The position numbers and the translations under genes were made by a program. A DNA stretch of 64,000 bases, taken from Rhabdornis inornatus. Taxonomy: Eukaryota > Chordata > Aves > Passeriformes > Rhabdornithidae. The notes beneath the pieces were generated by a model. The model was given only the letters and a program-made list of their open reading frames with translations, did no database searches and was not told where the DNA came from. Each line of letters begins with the position of its first letter. Positions within the stretch are counted from its first letter, which is position 1. Shown here piece by piece: positions 1 through 12,846 of the stretch. Location: contig VWZS01007432.1 of assembly GCA_013397075.1 (NCBI GenBank), positions 735,381 to 799,380 of the forward strand, read 5' to 3'.

Positions 1-2689
1 CCACTTCAGGTCTCCCTTCCCACATCCCTCAGGGTTACAAACAAGAAAGGAGCATCCCACCTCCCCCAGAACCAGCATCCTTTATCTTGCTTGAAGAATG
101 TGCATCATCCCTGTGCTTTAAGACTGAGGCAAAGCCCAGAGTGTGGAACCAGGCTGGGTGCTGTGAGCTGGTGATGTGCTGAAGATGGCTGCACACCAGC
201 AGCATGCCTAAGGTGCAAGTCAGTTATTGCTGGTTTTAAATAAGTCTTTCTCATCACCCATGGAAATGCTGTGTCCAAGGATCCTCTGCAGTCCTTTACA
301 ACAGCTTTAGATCCCATCACCACATCCCTTCACAGCACTCACTTTTAAACATGACCCCAAAGCCTTTTATCACTTAAAAAAAAACAGAACCTGAGATTTT
401 CAAAGCGAATTTCATTAATTAATTTCCTCTGCAGGACAGGAAAGGGTGAAGCCTTCACACAGCTTAATTATTGGTCTGGAGCTCCATAACCTCACTACCA
501 ACATTTCACACTATTTTTTGTCAGGTCCAAATCAATCTCAACCCTCCATTACCCTCCACACACATGCACATCACATAGAGTCCAAAATTACAGACTGTCT
601 TTGAGAAGAACTCATTGAGAAAAATTTTAAAAGACTTTTTTCTCCTCCACAGTAGGAAAAACTACAGAACCTCCACCACCAGTTACCAGCTGGTGCTACC
701 TCACAATGCACCCCTGCAGCCACAGCTCAGGTAGTACACCTGAGCATTAAAGCAGGATTGAAGAGTGCTGTCTGTACTTGAGCATGTAAAACATTCCCCA
801 CCAAATGCACCAAAAACAGGTAAAGCAAAATAAAAATGGTACAAGCAACCATGAGCAAAGCATTAAATCAGCTGGTTCTGGGCTCCTTTCTCAGCATTAC
901 TGCAATGTGGCTTCTGAAACAAAGCGAGTGTATTGAATTAGTGCAAGTGGAAAATTGGTTCTTTGACCAAAATGGGAAAAAAAAAAAAGCAGGGAAAGGA
1001 GGGAGTTGTGTGGGCAAGATTCCTTAAATAATCGTGGGGGGCTTTTTCTTTAATTGGAGAATTGGAAAAATAAATTAGGAGTTTGGCAAATTTTCGTCTA
1101 AACATCTGAATAGCCAAAGCCAAAATTCTGGGTTTAGTTCACTCTACCAATGACGATACCCTCTGAAAAATGTCAATAATATGAGAAAAAGTTATTGTCG
1201 TTTTCATTTTCCACAAAAAAAGCCTCATCTTCAGTGCAACTCTCATTTCAGTCTGTACTGCTCACAAGCTGGATGGGCAGATATTTACCCCTTCAAATTA
1301 CTCCTCTCCACTAAAATCTGCCTGGAAAGAAAAAATAAGACAGGGGAGAGCGACAATAAACAAGTCACAATGAGGAGTAGAACAGAAGAAAAGAGGATGA
1401 AAGTATCTAGCAAAATGACACAGAGAGAGAGAGAGACGGAAGGGTGAAAGAAAGAACAGTGTTATTTCCCCCCTCCCCTTCCATTACAAGATTTAATTTT
1501 CTTTTCTTCATCTATTGTAGAAAACCCCACGTGTTCCTGGTTTTAAGTGGTAAAGACAAAGCCTGGGAAAGGAAACAGAGTAGAGTTGCATGAGGTCACA
1601 GCCTGTTCCATCTCCCAAACTTGAGCCCACACCTTTGCCCACACTGCTTTAGATTTTACTGTCACTGATGTGCTGCCCATCAGCTTTCCAAGCAGCCTAT
1701 AACAAAGTTACAGGAAAGTGGAGCCCACACTGCTCTTTTGGGTGCCAAAAGAGATCTAATGTTTTGGAAATGCCTACTCATATACAATAGCTCAGAGAAA
1801 AGCTGTTTGGAAACAGAGGGTTCAGGAGTTGGGAAATATTTGCAGAAGAAATAATTTTTGGTAGTACATTGCTTTCAGAATGCAATGGATAAACAACAAG
1901 CTTCTGTTGAAGGAATTGAAGTAGAAAGTTTTACAGACAGGCAAAACTGATTCATGCACAGTTTTATTTGAAAAATACTGTTTTTCCCCTTAAAATAAAT
2001 GTCCATTTGTGGTGCAGGTACTTAGCCTGCCTATAGCATTAACTATTTTTTCCCTACCACCCCTATGCAATTTATCCCTCAAGGCATCCTCATCACAAAA
2101 CCATCCAACCACACAGGGTAAGTGATGAACTGTGGATGAAAAACACAAGACGTGTTCCTGCAAAATTTTCTTGGTCCTGCCTGCACTACTGCCAAAGAAC
2201 TCCTCTCCAAGCTGCTAGCAGAGTTTGGTGACTGCCAAAGACCTGCCTGGGATGCTCCTGGACAAGTGGCCACAACATGGCAGGGCTCAGAGTGCCCCAG
2301 GGATGGAGTTTGCACCAGTTTTTTGGAGGACAAGATGGTTATAAAGCCCTTCTGCTGGCCAGCCGAGGTGGCTCACAGAGCTCATGGGTGGAATGTTTGC
2401 TGTGCCATGGCCTTGGCCCCCTGAGCACACAGCAAACAGGGGAGAGGAAAAGGAGCTGAGAGTTCATGGGTTGAGGTAAGGGCAGAGAGAAGTCACTCAC
2501 CAAATACCATCATGGGCAAAACAGGCTTGAATTAGAGATACTCACTGAATTTACTCCTAACAAAGACAGAGCAGGACAACAGAGAAGGAAAATGAAAACC
2601 TTAAAAATACCTTCTCCCTACCACTTGCTGCTTCCCAGCTCTACCTCCTCCCCCAGTGTTGCAGGGGGACAGGCAATGGGGGTTATGGT

Positions 2690-3085
2690 CACTTTATCAC
2701 AGGTTGTTCCTGCTGCTTCTCAGGGAGAGGAGTCCCTCCTCTGCTCCACCACGGGGTCCCTCCATGGGAGGCAGTTCTCCATGAGCTCCTCCAGTGTGAG
2801 TCCATCTCACACTGTGCTGCCACAAGGATCACTCTCCCACAGGGTATAGTCCCTCAGGAACAGGCTGCTCCAGCCTGGGTCCCCACAGGGTCACAAGTCC
2901 TGCCAGCAAACCTCCTCCAGTGTGGGCTCCTCTCTCCATGGGTCTGCCGGTCCCAGCACAGATTTTCCAGGGGGTCACAGCCTCCTTTGGGCATCCCCCT
3001 GCTCCAGTGTGGGCTCCTCCACGGGCTGCAGTGGATCTCTGCATCCCCATGGACCTCCATGGGCTGCAGGGGCACAGTGGAATCT
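2690..3085. repeat. Decayed interspersed repeat with internal degenerate units
   Basis: The segment repeats the phrase 'ctccagtgtg' followed by 'agtcc' or 'ggctcctc' at least three times (about 2790, 2918 and 3001), with related words such as 'tccatggg' and 'gggctgca'. I recognise this wording from interspersed repeats in bird genomes, probably derived from an endogenous retrovirus or its LTR, but I cannot assign a family or orientation from sequence alone. Several overlapping short open frames on both strands (2829-3204) fall inside it and should not be read as genes. Confidence 0.5.
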
Positions 3086-4156
3086 CCTGGAAATGCTTTT
3101 TAACACTTTATCAACACCCGCCGCTATTTAACTGCATTTTTCTCCCTTTTCCTCCCCCACAATTATTGCGTATGAACTTACATTTCCCAAGAAGATTTCA
3201 ATAGGGTTTTATAGAAAGTGAATTTACCACTCCTGACTGTGAGTACTCTTGGTGGAAGTCTCAGGGTTGCACTCATGTAACCATGGAACAAAAATGACAT
3301 TTTGACTATCTAAATGCTCATAGGCAGGCCACAAATAAATGATTATTCACAGAAATTACGGGCAGTATTATCTCAAACAACAAACACATTCAAGAACATC
3401 CAGGCAGGCTCACAGATAGTTTGCAAACAGATAAAAGGCCAAACACTTCCATTCAGCTACTTGCTGTAGATTATTCATGCAGCTCTAATAACAGTCCCCT
3501 GTCCCCATGAGCCTGCATCAGATGCAGTCCAAAACTGGGATGGTGGTGAAAGCTCCCACTCTATCATCATGAAAACCCAGAGTTGAAGCTTTTTTCTTTT
3601 TTTTCTCATTCATTTCTACCAAACAAAAGCAAAAGATGGGATTGTCTTCACAGAGTTTGGTTTGGAGTTGCTTCATTTCAGTGGCATGCAGACATTTTCC
3701 CCGTGGTTTTGCAGGGTGACCAGGAACACCTGTTGACTCTGAAAGAAAAGCACAAAACCCCTGCAAAGCTGTGTTTTTGTTTGGTTAGCTTTGGGAATTT
3801 TTCACCCTCTATCTGTTTTTTAGGTTCTGACAGCAAGCACAGCTTGCAGGGAGCGTTGTTGGGAAGCTGTTAAAGAGCAGTAATTGCTGCTGGAGGGTGG
3901 CTGGTTGCACAGGCTATGATAAATGACCTCCCAGTGGCTACTTAACACAGCCACCAGGCTCTGGGCCAAACACTCTCAGCGTGTCTCAGCCTCCTCAGGG
4001 GTGGCACCCGCCCCACAGCTGTTCCCCCTTCCCTTGCTGGTGACACAAAATCCTCCCACACCATTCTGGGGCCTCAGCCAGCTGGGCTGCACACCGTGAG
4101 CACCCCTCCAGCAAGAGCAGCAGCACTCTCCTGGGAGGCAGAGAGCTGGAAATGAG

Positions 4157-4288
4157 CCCTGGGATGCCCAGCCATGGGATGCCCAGCCCTGGGATGCCCA
4201 GCCTTGGGATGCCCAGCCCTGGGGTGCCCAGCCCTCAGGTGCCCAGCTCTGGGTTCCCAGCCTTGGGATGCCCAGCCCTGGGTCTGCT
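4157..4288. repeat. Minisatellite, 15-bp unit, about 8-9 copies
   Basis: The 15-base unit ccctgggatgcccag is repeated head to tail about eight times with point variation; one copy is a base short and the last decays. Because the unit is a multiple of three, the array stays open in several frames on both strands. It would read as runs of G-M-P-S/A-L on + and of G-W-A-S-Q or R-A-G-H-P on -. This explains the misleading open frames at 3976-4404 (-), 4074-4349 (-) and the start of 4268-5200 (+). Confidence 0.9.
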
Positions 4289-7200
4289 CTGGCTGCAGGC
4301 AGCTCAGGAGATTGCTCTCCCTGGTTAAGCCCATCCTCTTCACCCTCAATTCTCACCCTGGCTAAAGAAAGTAATTTGGGCTGGTGGTATGCACTGCTAT
4401 TCACTTTGACATGCTCCCATCTTCCTCCTGGAATTGTTGGTCACATCTTCACATTTTCCAGGGAGTGGTTTGGTCTCCTTCACCCCAGGGGTTTCCAGCA
4501 GTGCTGTGCTCTTCACCCTAAAGCAGTAGAGCTGGAGGGGCTACCAACAGTGCCTGGGGGTGTGCCATCCCTGCAGGGGAAATGTAGGGCATGGGGGTTG
4601 AGTCAAGGGCGCGAGTCAGCCCTACAGAACTTTAATTTCTTTTTTGGACTGGCATGGGTGAAATTCAAAGGCATCCTTGCACTTCACATTGGCTGGGTTG
4701 GTGGAAGAGCAGAAGAGCAGGTGGTGAAGAGCTGGCAGAGATGTCCTGCCTCAGCCAGCTCCTCTGCCAAGGGAGCACAGCACCTGCAGGGCACTGGGAA
4801 AAAGGCTGTTCCCTCCTGTTTATCCAAGCAGCCCCTCTGTATTTCCTCTGTTTCCCATACAGCCCATCTCAGTGTTCCCACTTTGCCTGTTCTGTGGGAG
4901 AAACCCGTGCTAGTTCCTCATATCCAGGAAGGAATGCCAGGAAGCTGTTTCTCTCTGAGGGATGAGCTGCCTGCCAGCCCAGGCAGGAGTGCCCATGAGG
5001 GTTTTAGCCCATGGGCTCAGCCAGTTCAACTTAAGAGAGCTGCTGTGGTCCCCCGAGGAGATCTGGTGTGCTTGCAGGGAAAATCAAATTGTGTTAGTCC
5101 ATCCAGAGGGGGCAGGGGGTACAAGGTCCCTCTTTTCCCCACCAGGATTTTGGAGTCCTTACTGCCCTCCCAGGACAGCAATTGCCCACCATGGTTGTAA
5201 CTGGCTTGCTCTGATCAAGGGTGAAACCTCTGCAGGGAGATCTACCCATCAAAGCATCCACACTTGTATATATGCTGTTATTTGGGGTGGACACTGTCCT
5301 GCTCGGTCAGGTCACAACTAAACATGAGACAGAGGCTCACAAGCTGTTCCTCGGGTTTATTACCCTCTGTTCAGAAGAGAGGGGGTGGTGGAGACTGGAA
5401 AGTGCCTCGTGTGCTCCAGCAGAGCAGACAGTACTGGTAGAGAGCACAATGCTTGCTCTTCAACAGGCCTTTATGAATGATGGAGCAGGGTGTGTTAAAA
5501 GCATGTTAACTTGCTGAGATTCCTCTCAAGTGCCTGTTAGAGCTAGACTTTTACCAGCTGGCCTGTTTTAAAGGGAATCAAATTACATGGCAAATTGTGT
5601 TTAAAATCACAGGCAAGCCAATGCATTTTCTAGTACTGCTTGTTTTCTTCACTCTTACCTATTGGAACAGGCAAACCAGTTTTAGGTCAAGTTTCAGAGT
5701 GACTGTGTCAAAACTCAGTTTGGGACCCCATAGAGGACAGACTCCTCCTTCACTGCAAAGAGAAAAGAGAGGCAAGAAGTGAGGAAAACAAAAAGCGAGC
5801 TCACAGGAACATCACGTCTGATGCCTTGGGCTGGGACTTCACGTCCTGCCCGCCAGTGACACAGCAACTCCTTCAGCTCAGGTAAGTCAAACAAAACAGA
5901 CCCACCTGAAAATGTCCCAGACCTTGAAGTTCTGGGATAAAGAAGCAGGAAATGTTTTCCATTACATACGTCACCGAGGTTTGTTCTTTGCTTGTTTTCT
6001 TTCAGAGTCATCTTTTCTTAACTATTGCTGGTCCTGAGCAATGCACAGCCACAAAACCACCACTGCTGCCCATCCTCTGCTCTGCCTCTTGGCCTGGAAT
6101 ACGAGCAGCTTTTGTTGAACCAGGGCTGGGCACACGGGCTGCTCAAACAGAAAACTCTTTGGAAAACAGGAAGTTTCCAAAATAAAGTCCTAATTGTTGT
6201 TGGGGGGAAAAAAAATCTGTTAACACGAGAAGCAAATATTTTCACACAATGACTGTCACAAATATGAAAGCCTTGAAGATGAAAGTTAAAACATGTTAGG
6301 TTTTGACCAAAAATATTTTATGAGTAGTAAGATGTTTCTTTAAAAGATTCATTTAGCTGAAAGCCTGATTTTTCAATCAAAAAAATGGCAGTGAAGCAGC
6401 CAGGCATAGACAATTCAAATTACACTCCAAATATTCTCCTAGTATGTCAAGAGAACTGGAGATAGAGTAAAATGCCCTGGAAGATCAGCAGCAATAGGTT
6501 AATATTTAACACAGGGAGCTGCCACACAGGAGAAACATCTCCCTCCCCAGCACACACCAGCTCTTTGGTGGAAGGACCAGTGCCAGGCAGCAGGATATTT
6601 GGGCAGTTCAGACTAATAGAACTCCACTGAATAGCAAACAAGTTTGGACAAGGCAGACCAACCCTATGTGGAGGTCTTCTCCTCCTCCATGACTTTTTCC
6701 AGCAGAATGACGGCTGCCCTAGGAATGTGGTGGGAGAGCTGAGTTTGGGAGCACAGCATCACAGGGGCAAGCTCCGAGCGCTTCCAAAAACTGCACGGGC
6801 AGCATAAAGCACTCACACAGGGAATCCTGCGAGGCATTCCCTCTCCAGCAGCAAGCTCAGGCTCCCCGGGGAGGGAGGGAGGGGGAGGAAGACCTTCCTT
6901 TCCGAGATGCATCAGGTCTGCTCCCTCCTCAGCTCCAGGACTGAACGCAGGGCTCCCTCTGCTGAGTCTGCCACACAAGTGATGTCTGCAGGATCCAGCA
7001 CGCCGAGGGCTCCAAAACCTTCATCTCACCCTCCGAGCAGGCAGCAGCCACAGGAGGACCTCTCACCCTCCTCCTCCATCGGGGGAGAAAGAGCTGGAGT
7101 TGTAGAGCAGGACAAAGCCAGCGCTGGGGGAAATCCTCCTCGGATAAACGTGTATGTGTGTATGCATGTACTGGGCTGTGAACACTTGCACATGTCCAAA

Positions 7201-10150
7201 TTCTTGTTCAAGATCGCTGATGCAGTTCCACTGAAGGATGAGGCTTAGTCAGCCTGGGCTGTGGAGCTGCCAGCAGCTGCTCAAACACCCCCCTGGTCAC
7301 CTGCGGAGATGCTGTCACCAACACAGGATCCTCAGTTTCAAAACAGATTTTGGAGGCTTCTGTATCAGAAGCAGAACAAGTGTTGTCCCAGATAGAAGCT
7401 GGAATATAGCATGAAGTGGCAATTTTATTTTGTGATTCTTCCATGTTACGCCAGGAAAATATTGAAGTAAGAATGAGCTGCTGTGGATGCTGACCTCTTT
7501 TCTTTCTCATTTCTATATTATTCCTCATTTGGCTACATTTCATAAATGCACTCTCCTGGTCTCAGAGCTTTTATTTCTACATATTCTCCATTTCCATCCC
7601 TCTCATATCATGGCTTTTCAAAACACAGTTCTTTCCCATCACTAAAAAAGTGCCTCCTGCTTCCCAAAATACATTCTTATCTTCCTGTAGCCCACAGGAA
7701 AACCTGAAGTTACACCATCCCTTCCTTGTTTCCTCCTTTAACCATGCCCAGGTTTTCTGATGTCCATTTCTACCAAGCTGTCTAACTAATCTTTGTAAGG
7801 AAAATCCCATGCCTAGGCTTGCCAGGAAATCCACCTGAGGTGCTAAGCCCCATATTAGATCCTTTCTCTCAAGCCAAGCATTTGGTACCACAAGTTAATG
7901 GATTGATCACATGCCTTCTATAGGGTACAGCACGAAACAGTAAAGCTCAAAAATACTGCTGGCCTGTAAGGGCATTGCTGCAGGACCACAAATTTCTGTG
8001 ACCTTCTCTCATCCCTCACACTCGGAAATGTCAGGGTGCATCTTTTATTAATTTATGAAGGCTATTTGAGCAGATTCATGGTGGTTTTTGACAAGCTTTC
8101 TGACACCTCTGTTCCTCAGATTCAGACCATCCAAGCTCGGTGCTGCAGCAGCAGACTGCCTGGAATTCCTGTAGGTTTTCCCCTCAAAATCCATCAGCAC
8201 AGCCCCATAACCAGAGAGGAAGACTGGGAGGAGCCTTTTTGTCCTTTCTCTGCCCAGGCTGAGCAAGTCCCCTCTGTCTCTAGCCCTCCCTCATTCTGTT
8301 TCCAAAACATACACTCGTTTAAAATGCCAGCTCTGGAAATTTAACAGTAAAGAGTAATGCTCTGCCTCTATATTTTGCCACCACAGTAACAAGATAGCAG
8401 AAAATATCACAGATATTTATACTGCTAGCATGGCTGCAAAGTATATCTGTGTCTTTAAAAAGAGGGAGCTGAGGCACAGGAGGATTAAAGACTGTAGTTA
8501 AACCACCTACTGAGGCATCTGTAAGATTCTTATATTTCTGTGATTTGGAAAACTGAAGGAGTGTTTAGGCCTCCTGTTCCCAGGCTGACAGGCTTTGGCT
8601 CCCTGCGAAGAGTCATTAAAAAGAAGTAAGAGTTGTATTCTGCTCCCTTCTCTGAGTAACTTAGCACAAGGCAGCACATCTCACTCAGCATATAAATTTT
8701 TTTTTCTCCTGCTTGAAGAGCAGGAGCTGAGAACTTCCCATTGCTCCTTTTTCAGCCCAGACCCCAAAGCTCATCTTCCAGCAGCCACAGCTGAGCATGA
8801 TTCACTGCAGATAACAGGAGAGCACTGGCAGGAGCAGATTCAAAATCCCATCTGCCTCTAACTCAGTCCATCACTGCCGCTGACATTTCATTAGCTCAGC
8901 ACTTCAGAAGCAGGGCTTGCACAACTGAATCACATCCATCACCCTGCTGCAGGCAGCCACCTCCAGCCCAGAGCAAGGCAACTTGATTATACCTGCACCC
9001 ATTCAATTACTTAGTCTAGATCTCCAGAGATACATGGGCTTCACAGCTTGTTTATAAAAGCAGCATTGTCCCCTAAATACACTTATCAGCTGTCTTTCCA
9101 AGCTGGCAAAATGGCTGCAGGTCAGTCCCAGGAGAGGAAGAACACAGACAACATACTACAGCAACACTGCAGTGTCTTGGGTCCAATCTATTTCAGAAGC
9201 TCCAAAGACAAATAATTTTCAATCCCTTCCAATAAGATTATCCATCATTTCCATCTACAGAGACTCATACCTGACAGGCCATGTGCCTCTACACAGATTT
9301 CAGGCATATTTCCTTAAAAAATATACCATCCAGTACAAGTGGAAGGGTAGGATTTAGCCTAACTCAGATGTAAATACTACAAACTTTTCTAAGTCAAATT
9401 CACAGTTTAAGAGATGGCTGAACACTTTGAAAGAGTAAAGTCTGTAGTGCTAAATCTACAGTTGTCCATGGGGAAAAAACAATCACCAAATCTACCTCAT
9501 TTTACAAAAGAGCCCACTAAGGATATTTCCTTCCTCTCCTCTTCCCTGAAATGCTCACATGCTAAATGATACACTGGAGAATGTACAGGAAAAAAGGTCA
9601 GACAGTATTAACAACAGTGGAGACATCCACCTCTATTTTCCTTTCCTGAGAATTTTAAAATTCCCATACCTTCAGTCCTCCAGCTGCACCAGCTGCACAA
9701 ACCAACACAGCACCACTGTCTTGGGTGAAACTTGGGTTCATTTGCAAACCAAGACTGGTGCCAGCAGAGGTGTTTCTGCATGGTGCTGGTTTGGAAGAAG
9801 GGGAATAGCACTGTCACCATGCTGAATTCCATCAGAACATGTAGTGCTTGGAGGAAGAGGTGAGGTGGGACAGGTAATTTATGCCAGGTAATATAGCACA
9901 AGGTTGCCAGCAGTGAGTCCTCTGTTCTCAATGCTGAGGGACAGACAGAGGCAAGAGTTGCCAAATTTTACTCTCAGATTCTGATGTCAGCAGGGTTTGT
10001 TTATAAGGACAGAAATCAGCTCCATATCTTTCTGTTCACAGCATTCAGGTGTCTGTTGAGCCAGTCATGACTCACCTGCTGCTCAGCAACAATAAGAACA
10101 ACTGTGATTTTTTTCCTTGCTTATGAAAGCTCAAGTAGAGCTGAACTACA

Positions 10151-10265
10151 TTGAAATAGGCAGGCATACGACAGTGTAAGTGAGCACAGAGTCCAGGCCT
10201 CTTTTATAAAACCAAATCCAAAAATCCCTCTAAAAATAGAGAAATGTGGTATGAGAAGCCAGACC
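10151..10265. repeat. 115-bp direct repeat, copy 1
   Basis: This block, starting ttgaaataggcaggcat and ending gtatgagaagccagacc, recurs in the same orientation at 12732-12846. By eye the copies have equal length and differ at about 8 of 115 positions (about 93% identity), with no indel. Flanking sequence differs on both sides, so the boundaries are sharp. It may be a local duplication or two insertions of a dispersed repeat; I do not recognise the family. It contains AGTGTAAGTGAG, which resembles a splice donor. Confidence 0.85.
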
Positions 10266-10924
10266 CAGAAATGCTACCAGAAAAGAGAAGACAGAATGAA
10301 ATCCAATAGCTTTGACCAACCCTCTCTTGACTGAGCTTTTTCTGAAGCTCTTCCTCTGCTGCACTTCATTAAATTTCAAAGCCATTTTTGCTCTGCAATA
10401 CACTGGAGTGGTTACTCCAGACTTAAACTTAGTACAGAATTTAGACACGTTTAACACACCGCCACCTCCCCAGCTGTCACCCAGCACAGTACATTTGTTT
10501 AATCTGCAACTGCTGTTGTCTCGACACTCCTTCAATAATAATTCTCCTTTCCTGAAGTCTCATTATAGCAATGCAGGCATCTCTGGCCCTTGGTGCTGCA
10601 AGAAATGAGTGTAAATGTGTGAGATAAGGAAGATAAATGGGATAACACAGCCTCTTGAAGAGTCATCACCTCCTCCAAACAGTCACTGGGAAGGCCTAAA
10701 TAGGCAAATACCGGAAAAAAATGGGTTTCAGGGACCCCTGGTCGTGGTTGGCACTGTCATTGCACGGATTCAATGACTCTGCATTGACAGTCTTGACTTC
10801 ACCACCCTCTCAAGGAGAGAAGCATGTTCCTCCAAAGGGCAGCAACCAACCCAGTTAAGCTGTTACTGATGTAAAAAATGATTGATACCCTTTGATTCAG
10901 AAAATGGGGCTCCAAACTCAGGTG

Positions 10925-11165
10925 TGCGAGTGGGAGGAGGTGTGAAAAGCCCCGTGCCTGGGGGAGAGGCTCTCCCTCGTCCCCGCGGAGCGGAGGATGG
11001 GTGCGGGGATGCTGCGGGAGCGCGGAGCATCCTCCCGGGGCCGCGGGAGGGCAGCAGCGATTTGCGCTCCGAAACGCGGGGGAAGCTCCGGGAGCTTGGC
11101 TCTTCCTGCAGGAAGCTTGGTAAGGACCAGCCATCGGAATTGCTGCGCGTTTTTGTCCGGCTGAA
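10925..11165. promoter_or_regulatory. Small CpG-rich segment with donor-like site
   Basis: CpG density rises sharply over the AT-richer surroundings, with clustered ccgcgg, gcgcgg, cgaaacgcggg and similar words. A donor-like sequence, GGAAGCTTG|GTAAGG, puts an exon-intron junction at 11119/11120 on the + strand. This is what a small CpG promoter with a first noncoding exon looks like. It could serve an alternative GPR19 transcript or a noncoding RNA. No coding frame supports a protein. Assignment to any transcript is inference. Confidence 0.45.
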
Positions 11166-12731
11166 TGCGTGAAAAGTTACAGTGGCGTGCCACTAAGGAA
11201 GGATAAGTGCAGCCTTGCAGATTTTTGCTGCATCTCTCTTCTGGTTTCTAAATCCATCGAGTGAAATTCCTCGTGGTGGAGCGTTCTTGGCCAGGAGGTT
11301 GGGACAAGATCCCTTTGAACATCATTTCCCAAAGCAAGCTGACTATAGACAGTAAATGACAATAACCACCTATGGCCACTGTTTTCTCCGTCTCTTCAGA
11401 ATAATACATTTCTCTTTCGTACAGTTTAATTCGTGTGAGAATTTTCTCTGCCACGATTGTGAAAATCTGTTGGGAAGATACGGGAGAGGTGGAAGTCCCT
11501 GTGATGTGCATCCTCCTCTGTCCTTCCCCAGGCAAGCTGAGACCTGCCAGGGCCCCGCCAGAGCCACTCCTAAGAGCCACAGATGTCTGTGAGCTCTCCT
11601 AGCTCGAGTAAAACCTGAATCTGTCCCAGGAAGGATTAATGACCTGGGTGCTGAGCTGATGCTCAGAGAGGAATTTACATCCTGACACGGGTGTCACTGC
11701 ACCAAGTACCCCTGCTCTGTGAGGTCACTCTGGCATCAGCACCTGCCCAGGCTCGACTCAGGGAGAGCCGATGTCCCCACAGCCATCCCCACCCTCCTGC
11801 ACCATCCCATCCTCCCTTTGGTACCGGGATAGGTTGTGCAGCATCTGCTTCACCCAGGGATGACAAAAAGTCCGAGTCCAGCAGTGCCACTGCTGGCACT
11901 TCAAGGGGTGGCTCCATTTAGACTGCTCCCAGACAGGATTCAAACTAAGGGCTGGAGTGCTCCACAAATAACCTCAGTTCTCTGCACAGTAGGGGGAAAG
12001 AAATTACCATATCTCTTCAAGCAAGAAAAGTTGGTGTCCCCAGGGGGTGACAGATGATGGCTATCTTTATGACAGACATGTATAATGACCTCACATTTGT
12101 TTTTAAAAACAAATTCAGAGGCGAGGGAGGAAAATAGCAAATAAGTGGCAAAGCCTGGTGTCCATTCTCAGGGCTTGTCCATCATTCATTGCATTTTAGT
12201 ATAAAACAAGTAAGTTGCCCCCTCCCTGTCTTCCCCCTTCCCCCCCCACTTTTTTTTTGTTTTGTTTTTTGTTGTTGTTGTTTGTTTTTTTTACAGTAGT
12301 AATGTTAAACCAGAAAATAAGTTGACTTTCTAATTGCTCATTAGGAAGCCTTGTGGCTGGAGCATCTCTCATATTCTCCCAGAAATACATTTCACAACAT
12401 TCAATCCCAGCTAAGCATACTGCAAATGCCAAAAATCACTCAAATGAGTTTCCAAACTTTGTGCACAGCTCTCTGGCACATGAGTTCCTTGTTTTGCTAG
12501 CTGAGATTTACAGTGATGTGGCATTTATAAGTAGCCCATAAAATGCTGATGAGTAAGCATGACATGCCTATCAGCAGCATTGTCAGAGATGCTGGAGAGC
12601 ACCACTCAGGGGTGGTTTATCAGTTGTTATAAGCAACCTTCTGACCTCTGGAGCTCTGCAAGGATTGACTCATCAGTTATTAACCCTGGAATAAGTTATT
12701 TATGTAAACAACTTTAGGATAAAACCTGACC

Positions 12732-12846
12732 TTGAAATAGGCAGGCATATGACAGTGTAAGTGAGCGTGGAGTCCAGACCTCTCTTACAAAAGCAAATCC
12801 AAAAATCCCTCTAAAAATAGAGAAATGTGGTATGAGAAGCCAGACC
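12732..12846. repeat. 115-bp direct repeat, copy 2
   Basis: This is the second copy of the block at 10151-10265, in direct orientation and about 2.58 kb downstream. Most differences are transitions, for example atacg/atatg, gcacag/gcgtgg and ttataa/ttacaa. It ends at the same base as copy 1 (…gccagacc), after which the two sequences diverge completely. Confidence 0.85.

Larger units (their letters stand above)
1..10900. other. Gene-poor intergenic DNA, left flank
   Basis: I see no exon of a recognisable protein here on either strand. The many short open frames have no domain, no consistent splice context and no resemblance to a known family. By conserved synteny this side should lead toward CDKN1B, but no stretch resembling its cyclin/CDK-binding domain is visible. 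The stretch contains a 15-bp minisatellite, a decayed interspersed repeat and one copy of a 115-bp repeat, which are listed separately, plus a short (GA)n run near 1424-1436. The rest shows nothing I can name. Confidence 0.6.

Noticed and set aside
3976..4404. 142-codon open frame on - with repeated GWASQ
   Set aside because: It is the translation of the 15-bp minisatellite and its flanks.
4268..5200. 310-codon open frame on +
   Set aside because: It begins in a 15-bp minisatellite, shows no family resemblance, and has low-complexity composition. Not annotated as a gene, only flagged.
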